Part shown: positions 11,853 through 19,903 of the stretch, piece after piece
Layout: each line of letters opens with the position of its first letter
How positions within the stretch are numbered: the stretch's first letter is position 1
DNA from: Prevotella sp.
Lineage (GTDB): Bacteria; Bacteroidota; Bacteroidia; Bacteroidales; Bacteroidaceae
Direction: 5' to 3'
NCBI GenBank assembly: GCA_024684515.1
Contig: JAIKWS010000035.1
Coordinates: 42,178-106,177, forward strand
DNA: 64,000 nucleotides
Notes under the pieces: generated by a model
Told to the model about the DNA's origin: nothing
Database searches by the model: none
Seen by the model: only the letters and a program-made list of their open reading frames with translations
Translations under genes and position numbers: made by a program

Positions 11853-13802
11853 TCATTTCGCATCGCTCACCACGACAAAAGCACCATTCTCCGGAATTTC
11901 CACTTTCAAGGTCGAACGTTTCACCTTTTGCACCTTCTGACTACCCACCAGTTTGGCATCATCGCTATAGTAGTCAACGGTGGTCACATCGGCAGGCAGA
12001 GTGACGGTGGTCTTCACCGTTTCCTTCTGACCATTGATGCCTGCGACGTACCATTTGCTGCCTGCCCTACGAGCAATGATGGCATATTTGCCGGGATAGC
12101 CGTCGATGAAGCGTACCTCGTCCCAGGTGGTGGGTACATCCTTCATGAACTGTATGGCCCAGTCGGGAGCATCGTCCAGATTGTTGGGGGCGAGTGCAAA
12201 ATGCTGCACGCTGCTCTGGAAGAGAACGGCCGTTGCCAGTGCAAAGACATCACTCGTGCGTCGTGTGGTGCCATGTTGGTTGTCCTTGCCATAGTGCTTG
12301 TTGAGGGTAGAACCTCCAAAGTCCATCGACCCCACCACATTGCGAATGAAGGTATGTGTGCAGGCATTGCGGGCTTCAGCATCGCAGGCACCCTGTCCGA
12401 AATGCAGGTTCTCGCTGGCCAGTACGGCTTCGCTGGCCACATAGTTGGGGTACATGCGTTCCCATCCTCGGGGCAGTGTACATCCGTGGAAGATGACCTG
12501 GAGCCCGAAATCGTTGGCATCGGTGAGAATGTCCTCATAGAGCTGCATCATGGCTTGCTTGTCGCCACCGAAGAAGTCAACCTTGATACCCAGTATGCCG
12601 TTCTGCTGCATCCATGCCATCTCCTGCCGGCGTACAGCACTACGGTCTAGCTTATGGCGAGGTCCCTGCGGGGCATCATTCCACGCACCGTTGCTGTTGT
12701 ACCAGAGGAAGAGTCCTACACCCTTCGACTGTGCATAACGTGAGAGCTCTGCCATACGGTCGTAGCCTATCTGTGTATCCCATAGGGCATCGACAAGCAC
12801 CGAGCGATAGCCCATCGCTGCCGAGAAATCGATATAGCGCTTCTGTTCATCGAAGTTGCAGCTGCCATCCATACCGATGATCCACGACCACGATCCCTTG
12901 CCATAGGTATAGTCGCGAGAGGCCTTGTACTTTGGCTGCACCAGGTCGTTGGCTACGGTGCTTTCTACGATTGGAGCTAAGGTGTTGCCTAGGGTAATAG
13001 TACGCCATGGTGTCAGTGCCGGCAAACTGACGGCAGCCGAGGTCGACCCCACGCCATTCAGCTCGGCAGGCAGGGGGAATCCAATCTGATAGCTGGCACC
13101 ACCCGTGTTCTGCAGTCGGCAGCCCACATAGTTGCCATCGGTGCCCGTCTCGCTGATGAGCAGCCAGCCAGAGGCCTCGTGAAACAGGCATGGGAAGGTG
13201 AAGCCGGCACCCCATCCGTTCTTGCCCATCTCCTCGTCGTATCCATAGCCTGTCTCGTAGCTGGGAGCCGTACGGGCAAAGCCTGTCATAGGCCGCATCT
13301 GCGGACAGAGAAACGTAGTCGTACCGTCGGGCAAGACAAATCCCGTAGCCTCCTCCTCGATGACGCCAGCCAGCGTCTGTCCCTTCGCGTAGACCTTATA
13401 GCGGAAGGCTACATCGCGATTGGACACACGGAAGATGATGTCGAGGGCTTGCTTGTCCTGCTGATTGAAATGGCAGGTAGCCTCGGTGGCCGTGTAGGAG
13501 ATATGGCTTTGTTTCCACGTCTTCAGTTCATACTGGTCGCTGACGGTCTTAACGTCGCAGTTCTTCAGCGTGAGTCCCTGCGTGAGGTCGGCAAAGTTGG
13601 TCTTCAGGCCCAGTGGCGATGGCTTCAGGAAGGTTGTCCCCTCGAGCATCACCTGATAGGTGGGCCGTCCCTGCTCGTCGTTGACTACTACAACAATCTT
13701 TCCGTCAGGACTGCTGAATCGCTGTTCTGCTGCCTGTGCCGGCTGTGTGGTGATGGCTGCCAACAGCAGGGCCATCGATGTGAATAGGTGTTGGATTTTC
13801 AT
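11853..13802 (-). CDS. GH97 glycosidase, retaining alpha-galactosidase type
   Basis: 649 residues with a signal peptide (cleavage near AQAAEQ). The N-terminal beta-sandwich starts at FSSPDGK, followed by a TIM barrel (about 300-560) and a C-terminal sandwich. The barrel has Asp409 in GIKVDFF and Glu464 in LASEN. An Asp at the first position marks the retaining branch of GH97, which contains alpha-galactosidases, as opposed to the inverting SusB-like alpha-glucosidases. The Asp-Glu spacing of 55 equals that of the characterised Bacteroides enzyme as I remember it. The start codon is 1 bp after the GH95 stop, implying translational coupling. It probably removes terminal alpha-galactose from xylan side chains. 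Confidence 0.92.
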   Translation of the reverse strand: MKIQHLFTSMALLLAAITTQPAQAAEQRFSSPDGKIVVVVNDEQGRPTYQVMLEGTTFLKPSPLGLKTNFADLTQGLTLKNCDVKTVSDQYELKTWKQSHISYTATEATCHFNQQDKQALDIIFRVSNRDVAFRYKVYAKGQTLAGVIEEEATGFVLPDGTTTFLCPQMRPMTGFARTAPSYETGYGYDEEMGKNGWGAGFTFPCLFHEASGWLLISETGTDGNYVGCRLQNTGGASYQIGFPLPAELNGVGSTSAAVSLPALTPWRTITLGNTLAPIVESTVANDLVQPKYKASRDYTYGKGSWSWIIGMDGSCNFDEQKRYIDFSAAMGYRSVLVDALWDTQIGYDRMAELSRYAQSKGVGLFLWYNSNGAWNDAPQGPRHKLDRSAVRRQEMAWMQQNGILGIKVDFFGGDKQAMMQLYEDILTDANDFGLQVIFHGCTLPRGWERMYPNYVASEAVLASENLHFGQGACDAEARNACTHTFIRNVVGSMDFGGSTLNKHYGKDNQHGTTRRTSDVFALATAVLFQSSVQHFALAPNNLDDAPDWAIQFMKDVPTTWDEVRFIDGYPGKYAIIARRAGSKWYVAGINGQKETVKTTVTLPADVTTVDYYSDDAKLVGSQKVQKVKRSTLKVEIPENGAFVVVSDAK

Positions 13803-13803
13803 A

Positions 13804-16302
13804 TCATCTGTTCATTTCATTAGTAATCTTATAGGTTCCTCCAGCCTTGGTCTTCAGGTCGTATTCATAGACCTTTCTCAATGGGAGCATGCTGAAATCC
13901 TGCAGTTCTGCGGAGTGCAGGGGCTCTCTGATCTGTGCCGGCTCCAGCAGGGGATTGGGACAGTTGCCCGTTGCCGGCTGCAAGCCACTACCCTTGAGTG
14001 GCCAGTAGGAACGCAGACGCAGGGTGCCTCCGATGGTAGAACGTATGACGGCACGCTCGATGGCATTATCGTCCCAGTCGATGGCCACCTCGAAGCCTCC
14101 ACGCGTGCGAAGCCCCGTCACCTCACCCTCGTCCCAGCTGTCAGGCAGAGCCGGCAACAGGTGTACGGCACCATCGTGGCTCTGCACCAGCATCTCGCAG
14201 ATGCCTGCCGAAACGCCAAAGTTGCCATCTATCTGGAAGGGAGGATGAGCGTCAAACAGATTGGGGTAGGTACGTCCGTCGGGATAGTCACGGGCCTTGG
14301 AGTCGTCGGGCAATAGGTGTAGCATGTTCTTGATGATCTGGAAGGCATGATTGCCATCGAGCATGCGTGCCCAGAAATTGGTCTTCCACCCCAGGCTCCA
14401 TCCTGTGGCCTTGTCGCCACGCTGCTGCAGGGTGTTGGCAGCTGCCGTGAAGAGGTCAGGATGCGTATAGGGAGAAATCTGGTTCGATGGATAGAGGCCA
14501 TAGAGATGGCTGATGTGGCGATGCTCATCCTTCGGATCGTCGGCATCGATAAGCCACTCCTGCAGCTGTCCGTAGCGTCCTATCTGCATGGGAGGCAACT
14601 GGGCTGTCATCGTCTTCAGACGTGCAATGTCCGAGCCATCCTTGCCCAGTATCTCTGCTGCCTTGAGTGTGGCTGTCAGCACGTCGAAGGCTATCTGATT
14701 GTCCATCGTCGATCCTGCTGTGACGTTCGTGCCCTTACCTCTGGGGCCGTGCTCGGGCGATACGGTGGGCACCGTCATCAGCCATCCTGCCGCCTGCTTC
14801 ACCTCACCATCGGCAGGATAGGTCTGCATATAGTCGGCCAGGAAGTCAGCAGCACCTTTCAGAATGTCGTAATGGTCGGCCAGGAACTGACGGTCGCCGG
14901 TATAGAGATAGTGCTGCCAGATATGTGTTGTGAGCCAGGAACCACCAGTGGGGAACATCCCCCAGGGTGTGCCGTCGACAGGTCCTGCGATGCGCCATAG
15001 GTCAGTATTGTGATGGGCCACCCATCCACGACAGCCATACATGTCTGTGGCTGTCCTGACGCCTGTCTGGCTGAGGTCACGTATCATATCGAACAACGGA
15101 TGCTGGGTTTCCATCAGATTGCCTACGGTGGCGGGCCAGTAGTTCATCTCAGCATTGATATTGATGGTATATTTCGAATCCCAGGGGGCATTCAGCTTGT
15201 CGTTCCATATGCCTTGCAGGTTGGCAGGCTGTCCTCCTGGCTGTGAGGAGCAGATGAGCAGGTAGCGGCCATACTGCATCATCAGCGACACCAATTCAAG
15301 GTCGGTGCCACCGCTACTGGCAAAGGCCTCCACACGCTTGTCCGTCTCCAGTTCCGACTGATCGGTGTCGGGCAAATCCAGCGTCACACGGTTGTACTGT
15401 GCACGGTATTTCTTCAGATGGGCATTGAGCAACTGCTTATAGGACTTGCGCTTGAGCGAGGCCAGTGTCTGTTTGTTCTTCTGATCAGCATCGCCACTGA
15501 CGTCGTGATAGTTGACAAAATTGGTGGCTGCCACGATATAGAGGGTGGCTATGGTGGCATCAGTGACGCGCAGTGCCTGATTGTCGACACTCACCTTGCC
15601 ATCGGCCTCTACCAGCACTTTGCAGTCGGCCGTCAGCCCTGCCTTGATGCCTTCGTGATCGGCACCCTCGATGGTGGCAGAGAGCATATTGACCTGACCA
15701 TTGCCCCCTTTGGCAACCACAGGAATCACCTTGCTCTTCAGCTGACTGTCGAAGCCAATGCCAAACGACAGCGCACGTTTCTGATCGGCCTCCAGCCGCA
15801 CGACGATGACATTATCGGCCAACGAGGCAAAGACCGTACGTTCGTACTCGACACCATGATACTTATACTCGGTGGTAGCGGTGGCATCGCCTAGGTTGAG
15901 CTCGCGACGATAGTCGCTGACATGATCGTGCCCCAGCGTCAGTTTCAGGCTGCCCAGCGGCAGATAGCGCATGCCGTGAGGACCCTTCACGAAGTGCTGG
16001 TCGAGGAGCTTGGCTGCCTCGCCCTCCTTGCCCTCGAAGATCAGCCGTCGTACCTCTGGCAGGTAGCTCTTTGCCTCTGCGACATTATTATCATGTGGAG
16101 AGCCAGTCCAGAAGGTCTCTTCGTTCAACTGTATTTCCTCAATCTGCGTACCACCATAGACCATAGCCCCCAGATGGGAGTTGCCTACAGGCAGGGCTTC
16201 CAGCCAGTGGGCAGCAGGATGACTGTACCAGAGCTTATGTTCCTGTGCTCCCAGTGTCAGGGTAAGGCCCAGCAGGGCCATCATCAATAGTTGCTTTTTC
16301 AT
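13804..16302 (-). CDS. GH95 alpha-L-fucosidase or alpha-L-galactosidase
   Basis: 832 residues with a signal peptide ending at LGAQ (20). The N-terminal beta-domain has the family hallmarks LPVGNSHLGAMVYGG (37-51) and LNEETFW (59-65). The (alpha/alpha)6 barrel has NLQGIWNDK (361-369), NINAEMNYWP (381-390) and HHNTDLWR (430-437). GH95 enzymes are inverting and release L-fucose or the related L-galactose. Next to GH98, GH97 and GH115, the L-galactose activity known for a Bacteroides ovatus xylan-locus GH95 is more likely, but that is inference. The gene follows GH98 by 9 bp and precedes GH97 by 1 bp. Confidence 0.93.
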   Translation of the reverse strand: MKKQLLMMALLGLTLTLGAQEHKLWYSHPAAHWLEALPVGNSHLGAMVYGGTQIEEIQLNEETFWTGSPHDNNVAEAKSYLPEVRRLIFEGKEGEAAKLLDQHFVKGPHGMRYLPLGSLKLTLGHDHVSDYRRELNLGDATATTEYKYHGVEYERTVFASLADNVIVVRLEADQKRALSFGIGFDSQLKSKVIPVVAKGGNGQVNMLSATIEGADHEGIKAGLTADCKVLVEADGKVSVDNQALRVTDATIATLYIVAATNFVNYHDVSGDADQKNKQTLASLKRKSYKQLLNAHLKKYRAQYNRVTLDLPDTDQSELETDKRVEAFASSGGTDLELVSLMMQYGRYLLICSSQPGGQPANLQGIWNDKLNAPWDSKYTININAEMNYWPATVGNLMETQHPLFDMIRDLSQTGVRTATDMYGCRGWVAHHNTDLWRIAGPVDGTPWGMFPTGGSWLTTHIWQHYLYTGDRQFLADHYDILKGAADFLADYMQTYPADGEVKQAAGWLMTVPTVSPEHGPRGKGTNVTAGSTMDNQIAFDVLTATLKAAEILGKDGSDIARLKTMTAQLPPMQIGRYGQLQEWLIDADDPKDEHRHISHLYGLYPSNQISPYTHPDLFTAAANTLQQRGDKATGWSLGWKTNFWARMLDGNHAFQIIKNMLHLLPDDSKARDYPDGRTYPNLFDAHPPFQIDGNFGVSAGICEMLVQSHDGAVHLLPALPDSWDEGEVTGLRTRGGFEVAIDWDDNAIERAVIRSTIGGTLRLRSYWPLKGSGLQPATGNCPNPLLEPAQIREPLHSAELQDFSMLPLRKVYEYDLKTKAGGTYKITNEMNR

Positions 16303-16311
16303 CGTAAGTTG

Positions 16312-19300
16312 TTAGTTGGTTTTGAATATTTTCCTGGTACGTCCGTCAGGTGTACGAACGATGTTCAATCCCGGCTTCAGCTGTTGTTGCTGTCGTCCTG
16401 CGGCATCATAGATGATGGTCGTCTGCTGTCCGTCGGCAGTCATCAGTTCTATGCCCGTAGGCACCATACTGTTGACGCGGCACTCCAGCAGCAGGAACTC
16501 ATGATAGCCACCCGTTGAGGTCTGGTCGTTGAACTGGATGACGTACTTTCCCTTTTCGCTGATGGTGAACTCAAGCTCTCGCTGTATGGCCTTCGAGACG
16601 TCGGCCGCTGTGCTGCCACCGGCATTGGGTGCAGCGGTGACGACAGCCGAGCTGGCTACGGCACTACCCGTCTGGGCGTTGACCACCAGAGCCTTGTACT
16701 TGGGACTCTCCTTCCATGCTGCCATCGCATAGGTCAGCTTGTAGTCGCCAGGCTCTAGTGTCAGTGGATAGGCACTCTGACGACCATACTCCGTCTTTGA
16801 GTTACGCCAGTAGAGGCCCTTGCCCTGATAGCCGCTGAAGCCGCTCATCACGCGTGCTCCCTGTCCATAATTGTTAGGATATTCGTGCACCTCGTTGTTC
16901 TCCTGGGTGCATCGCCATCCTGGAGGTATGGTGCCGGCATCGACGGTGTTCAGGTCGAGCTTGTATACCGACGACATATCTGCAAACACGGGTAGCAGCG
17001 TCACGTTGTCGTTGGGCATGACAAATGTTACCTTACCCTCATCGTTCAGGGCTATGGTCTTCTCCATCGTGTAGAATACCGAGTTCACCACTCGCAACTG
17101 CTTCAGCTGATGGCCAGCCTTGGGCTCGATGGTCAGGGTGATGGTGTCGCCCTCTGCGGCTTCGCTCTTGTCGGCAATGACGGTTCCCTGTTCCGTCTCG
17201 CGTACATTAATAAAATATTTCATGGGAGCCACGTCGGCAGGACGATAGCTCACCTGGTCGATATACATGGGCAGGGCTCCAGCATTGGTGATGACCAGGT
17301 TGTTCTTGCCCTCCTGCAGCGTTGCCTCTACCTGTGCCCATCCCCAGCTGTTGTAGGCCGTCTGCTTGCAGCTCACCGTCTGCTTCTGGCCGTTGACGGT
17401 GATGGCCATGTTGCCACTCTTCGTGTTGCAGGTATAGCGGACGCTGATGATATAGTCGCCTGTCTGTGCAGCCTTCAGCGACAGCTGGTGACGCAACGAG
17501 CCGCTGGTGCTGGTGCCCATGTCCATGAAGCCGTTGCCAGCCTGTCCACGCACCTTGTTATAGGTGCCGCCATTCTGTCCGTAGGGATCGGTGACGCAGG
17601 CCTTGATGTTCTTGAAGTCCATATCCTCGGCCTCGATGAGTATCTCGCCACGCCATGCTGCCGGCTGCTGCGGTGCCGTCAGTGGTGTGCTGCTCAGCAC
17701 GTCGGTGCTGCGGTCACTGGCTGTACCTGTGCAGCTGATGCTCACATCGACGCCACCGAGATGCTTCACCGTCAGTGTGTAGGTCTTGCCGTCTGCATCA
17801 TACTGAGCCGAAGCACTGCCTGTGGCCGTGGCATGCTTGGTCATCGTATAGGTGGGTTCTTGCATGACACCCTTGATGGTGATGATGTCCTGTCGCTGAG
17901 TTGTCGTATCGTTACGATAGTTGTTCAGATAGAAGTCGAGATGGTCAGCATACTCACGCACCACACCACTCGACAGCTTCGAGAAGTTCAGTTCCAGCGT
18001 GTCGCAGGTGTTGTACTGCAGGGGGATGACGGCAGATGCCGATGTCTTCTTGTTCAGATAGCTATAGGGGGTATAGGCCACGAGCTGGTTGCGATAGCGG
18101 TTGACGTAGAGGTCGCCTGTCGACACCTCAGGATACTGGCTATTGAAGTCGGCAGTCTTCTTGGCTGTCGTGCTCCATCGTGATCCGTAGGCCGATTTCT
18201 TCACCTGAACGGGAATCTGCTTCGCCACGTCATCATAGAGCCCGATCACCATCGGAATGGTGCCATAGCGGCCCGTAGACTTAAAATAGCAGTGATTGTC
18301 CATCCACTGGCCGTTGCCCACATTGAAGGGGTCTGTCTGCTTGTACAGACCATCGTAGAGCGAGCCCCACGTGGCATATCGCTCTTCATCGTTGCCACTG
18401 TTCACATCGTTCACCACCACAATCTTCGTCTTTTCCACTACCTCCTCGCGGCTGGGGATATACATCGTGCCGTCAAGGATCTTGCGGAACATGTCCATCC
18501 ACACTCCGTTCATATTGGCAAAACGCTGCCAGTTCCTGCGAGTATAGCCGTCGACAGTGGTATTGCCCACCTGATGGAAGCACTCCTCACGCCATGTCAG
18601 CTCAGGACCGTCCCACACGGCACCGCCATTGACACACGTCTGCTCCATCACCGTGCCGATGCCTGCAGCACCGGGATATTTCTTGCCGTGATTGCTGCCC
18701 AGCACGATGTCGAGCGACTCGTTCCAGCCACAGTTGTCGTAACGAACACCATAGTTCTTGGTCAGACCAGAAATGAAGGGGCCAAAAGTGACCGATTCAT
18801 TGTTGTAGAAACACGAACTGGTGGTATACTTATAGAGGAAGAGCATCGACTCGGGATAGTCCTTGCAGGCACGCAGGAAGTCCTTGTTACGCTTCATCTC
18901 GCCAATGGGATTCAGACCGTGACTCCAGATGTTGCCACAGAACGATACGGTGAGGAAACCACCATAGCGATGTGACATCTCCACTAGCTGGGCAAACAGT
19001 GCCCAACGGCTGGTTTGCGTGGCGGAACTCTTGTCACCAGCCTCGTCAAAGCCCCAGAACTGCTCGGCAAAGTTCCAGCCGAGGAAGTTGGGAAACTGCT
19101 TGAAGAAATACTCAAACGTCACCAGGTCGTCGTCCTGGATGTGCGTATGACCACCTGAGGCCGGCTGGCAGGTGAACCACACACCATTGTGCTGGCATAC
19201 CGTGCCCCACGACTTATAGGTCTGGAAGGCATACTGTGGCATCTTGTAGATGTTCTTCTCCGTGTCGTACTGGCACGATAGGCTCAGGTTCATGCATACA

Positions 19301-19485
19301 TAAGGACGGATATCCTCAGGTATCAGGTCGATAATCTTCTGAGGGTCGGCCTTGTACCACACGTCTACGTGTATCAGCCACAGAGGATGCTGGTTGTCGA
19401 TAGGTCTGCGCTGCTGTGCCATCAGTGTTGACGGCATGGTCAGCAAGAACATGAAAAGCAAAATGTTAGTAATGGTTCGTTTCAT
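16312..19485 (-). CDS. GH98 endo-glycanase (probable endo-xylanase) with CBM and tail domain
   Basis: 1057 residues from ATG 19485, chosen because it begins a clear signal peptide (MKRTITNILLFMFLL...LMAQQ); the longer frame adds 13 residues without one. The GH98 domain (about 20-350) has IIDLIPEDIRPYVCMNLSLS, GWNFAEQFWGFDE and AVWDGPELTWREECF, blocks conserved with streptococcal GH98 enzymes. A GH98_C region follows, then a CBM35/CBM6-like module (EILIEAEDMDF...), a small repeat domain, a jelly-roll (DYKLTYAMAAWK) and a YDAAGR sorting-like tail. GH98 members in xylan loci are endo-xylanases that need decorated backbones. It is the first gene of its operon and the only recognisable endo-acting xylanase here. 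Confidence 0.93.
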   Translation of the reverse strand: MKRTITNILLFMFLLTMPSTLMAQQRRPIDNQHPLWLIHVDVWYKADPQKIIDLIPEDIRPYVCMNLSLSCQYDTEKNIYKMPQYAFQTYKSWGTVCQHNGVWFTCQPASGGHTHIQDDDLVTFEYFFKQFPNFLGWNFAEQFWGFDEAGDKSSATQTSRWALFAQLVEMSHRYGGFLTVSFCGNIWSHGLNPIGEMKRNKDFLRACKDYPESMLFLYKYTTSSCFYNNESVTFGPFISGLTKNYGVRYDNCGWNESLDIVLGSNHGKKYPGAAGIGTVMEQTCVNGGAVWDGPELTWREECFHQVGNTTVDGYTRRNWQRFANMNGVWMDMFRKILDGTMYIPSREEVVEKTKIVVVNDVNSGNDEERYATWGSLYDGLYKQTDPFNVGNGQWMDNHCYFKSTGRYGTIPMVIGLYDDVAKQIPVQVKKSAYGSRWSTTAKKTADFNSQYPEVSTGDLYVNRYRNQLVAYTPYSYLNKKTSASAVIPLQYNTCDTLELNFSKLSSGVVREYADHLDFYLNNYRNDTTTQRQDIITIKGVMQEPTYTMTKHATATGSASAQYDADGKTYTLTVKHLGGVDVSISCTGTASDRSTDVLSSTPLTAPQQPAAWRGEILIEAEDMDFKNIKACVTDPYGQNGGTYNKVRGQAGNGFMDMGTSTSGSLRHQLSLKAAQTGDYIISVRYTCNTKSGNMAITVNGQKQTVSCKQTAYNSWGWAQVEATLQEGKNNLVITNAGALPMYIDQVSYRPADVAPMKYFINVRETEQGTVIADKSEAAEGDTITLTIEPKAGHQLKQLRVVNSVFYTMEKTIALNDEGKVTFVMPNDNVTLLPVFADMSSVYKLDLNTVDAGTIPPGWRCTQENNEVHEYPNNYGQGARVMSGFSGYQGKGLYWRNSKTEYGRQSAYPLTLEPGDYKLTYAMAAWKESPKYKALVVNAQTGSAVASSAVVTAAPNAGGSTAADVSKAIQRELEFTISEKGKYVIQFNDQTSTGGYHEFLLLECRVNSMVPTGIELMTADGQQTTIIYDAAGRQQQQLKPGLNIVRTPDGRTRKIFKTN

Positions 19486-19513
19486 TTTTTTATTAGGTGG
19501 TTGAATTTTCCTG

Positions 19514-19521
19514 CAAAGGTA
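19514..19521 (-). promoter_or_regulatory. -7 box of the GH98-GH95-GH97 operon
   Basis: The - strand reads TACCTTTG, 29 bp before the GH98 start codon. No TTTG at -33 is found at the standard spacing, which would fit a promoter needing an activator. Confidence 0.6.
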
Positions 19522-19727
19522 CAAATTTTTTTCTAATAATCACTTTTCCGCACGTACCAAAGTGTATTTATTATGTTTCGAATTCCTACACAATGGCCAG
19601 CGGTGCAAGTAAGAACGAATCACATCCTTGGATGCCGTTCTCTTTACTATCGTCACAAACCTGCCGAACGCAAGTATCCTCTCCTATTTTGATAAGTCGT
19701 TTTTATGCTATACACAACTTTTTTCTC

Positions 19728-19845
19728 CAGTGCACTCCAGTTTTTTTTCCAGTGCACTCAAAATATTTTTCCAGTGCACTCAAAATTTTTCTACAACGCA
19801 CTCGGGAATTATTTGCTGTGCATTCTAAAAATCACCCCTGCATTC
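19728..19845. repeat. 22-bp-period array with AGTGCACT core
   Basis: The core CAGTGCACTC starts at 19728, 19750 and 19772. Degenerate copies start at 19794 (CAACGCACTC), 19816 (CTGTGCATTC) and about 19836. Steps are 22 bp except the last. Linkers are A/T tracts. The array fills most of the 418-bp gap between the CotH gene and the GH98 operon; the rest of that gap holds only the terminator and promoter listed. The same core recurs at 36772-36850. Confidence 0.88.
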
Positions 19846-19872
19846 AAAAATCAAATTCGAGTGCAGGGGTGA
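19827..19872 (-). terminator. Intrinsic terminator of the CotH-domain gene
   Basis: An 11-bp stem (TCACCCCTGCA at 19832-19842 with its complement at 19862-19872) is followed on the - strand by TTTTT. It lies about 30 bp after the CotH stop. Its left arm coincides with the last degenerate unit of the 22-bp array. Confidence 0.8.
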
Positions 19873-19903
19873 GAAGAATAATATTCAGGAACAATCTGCA
19901 GGT

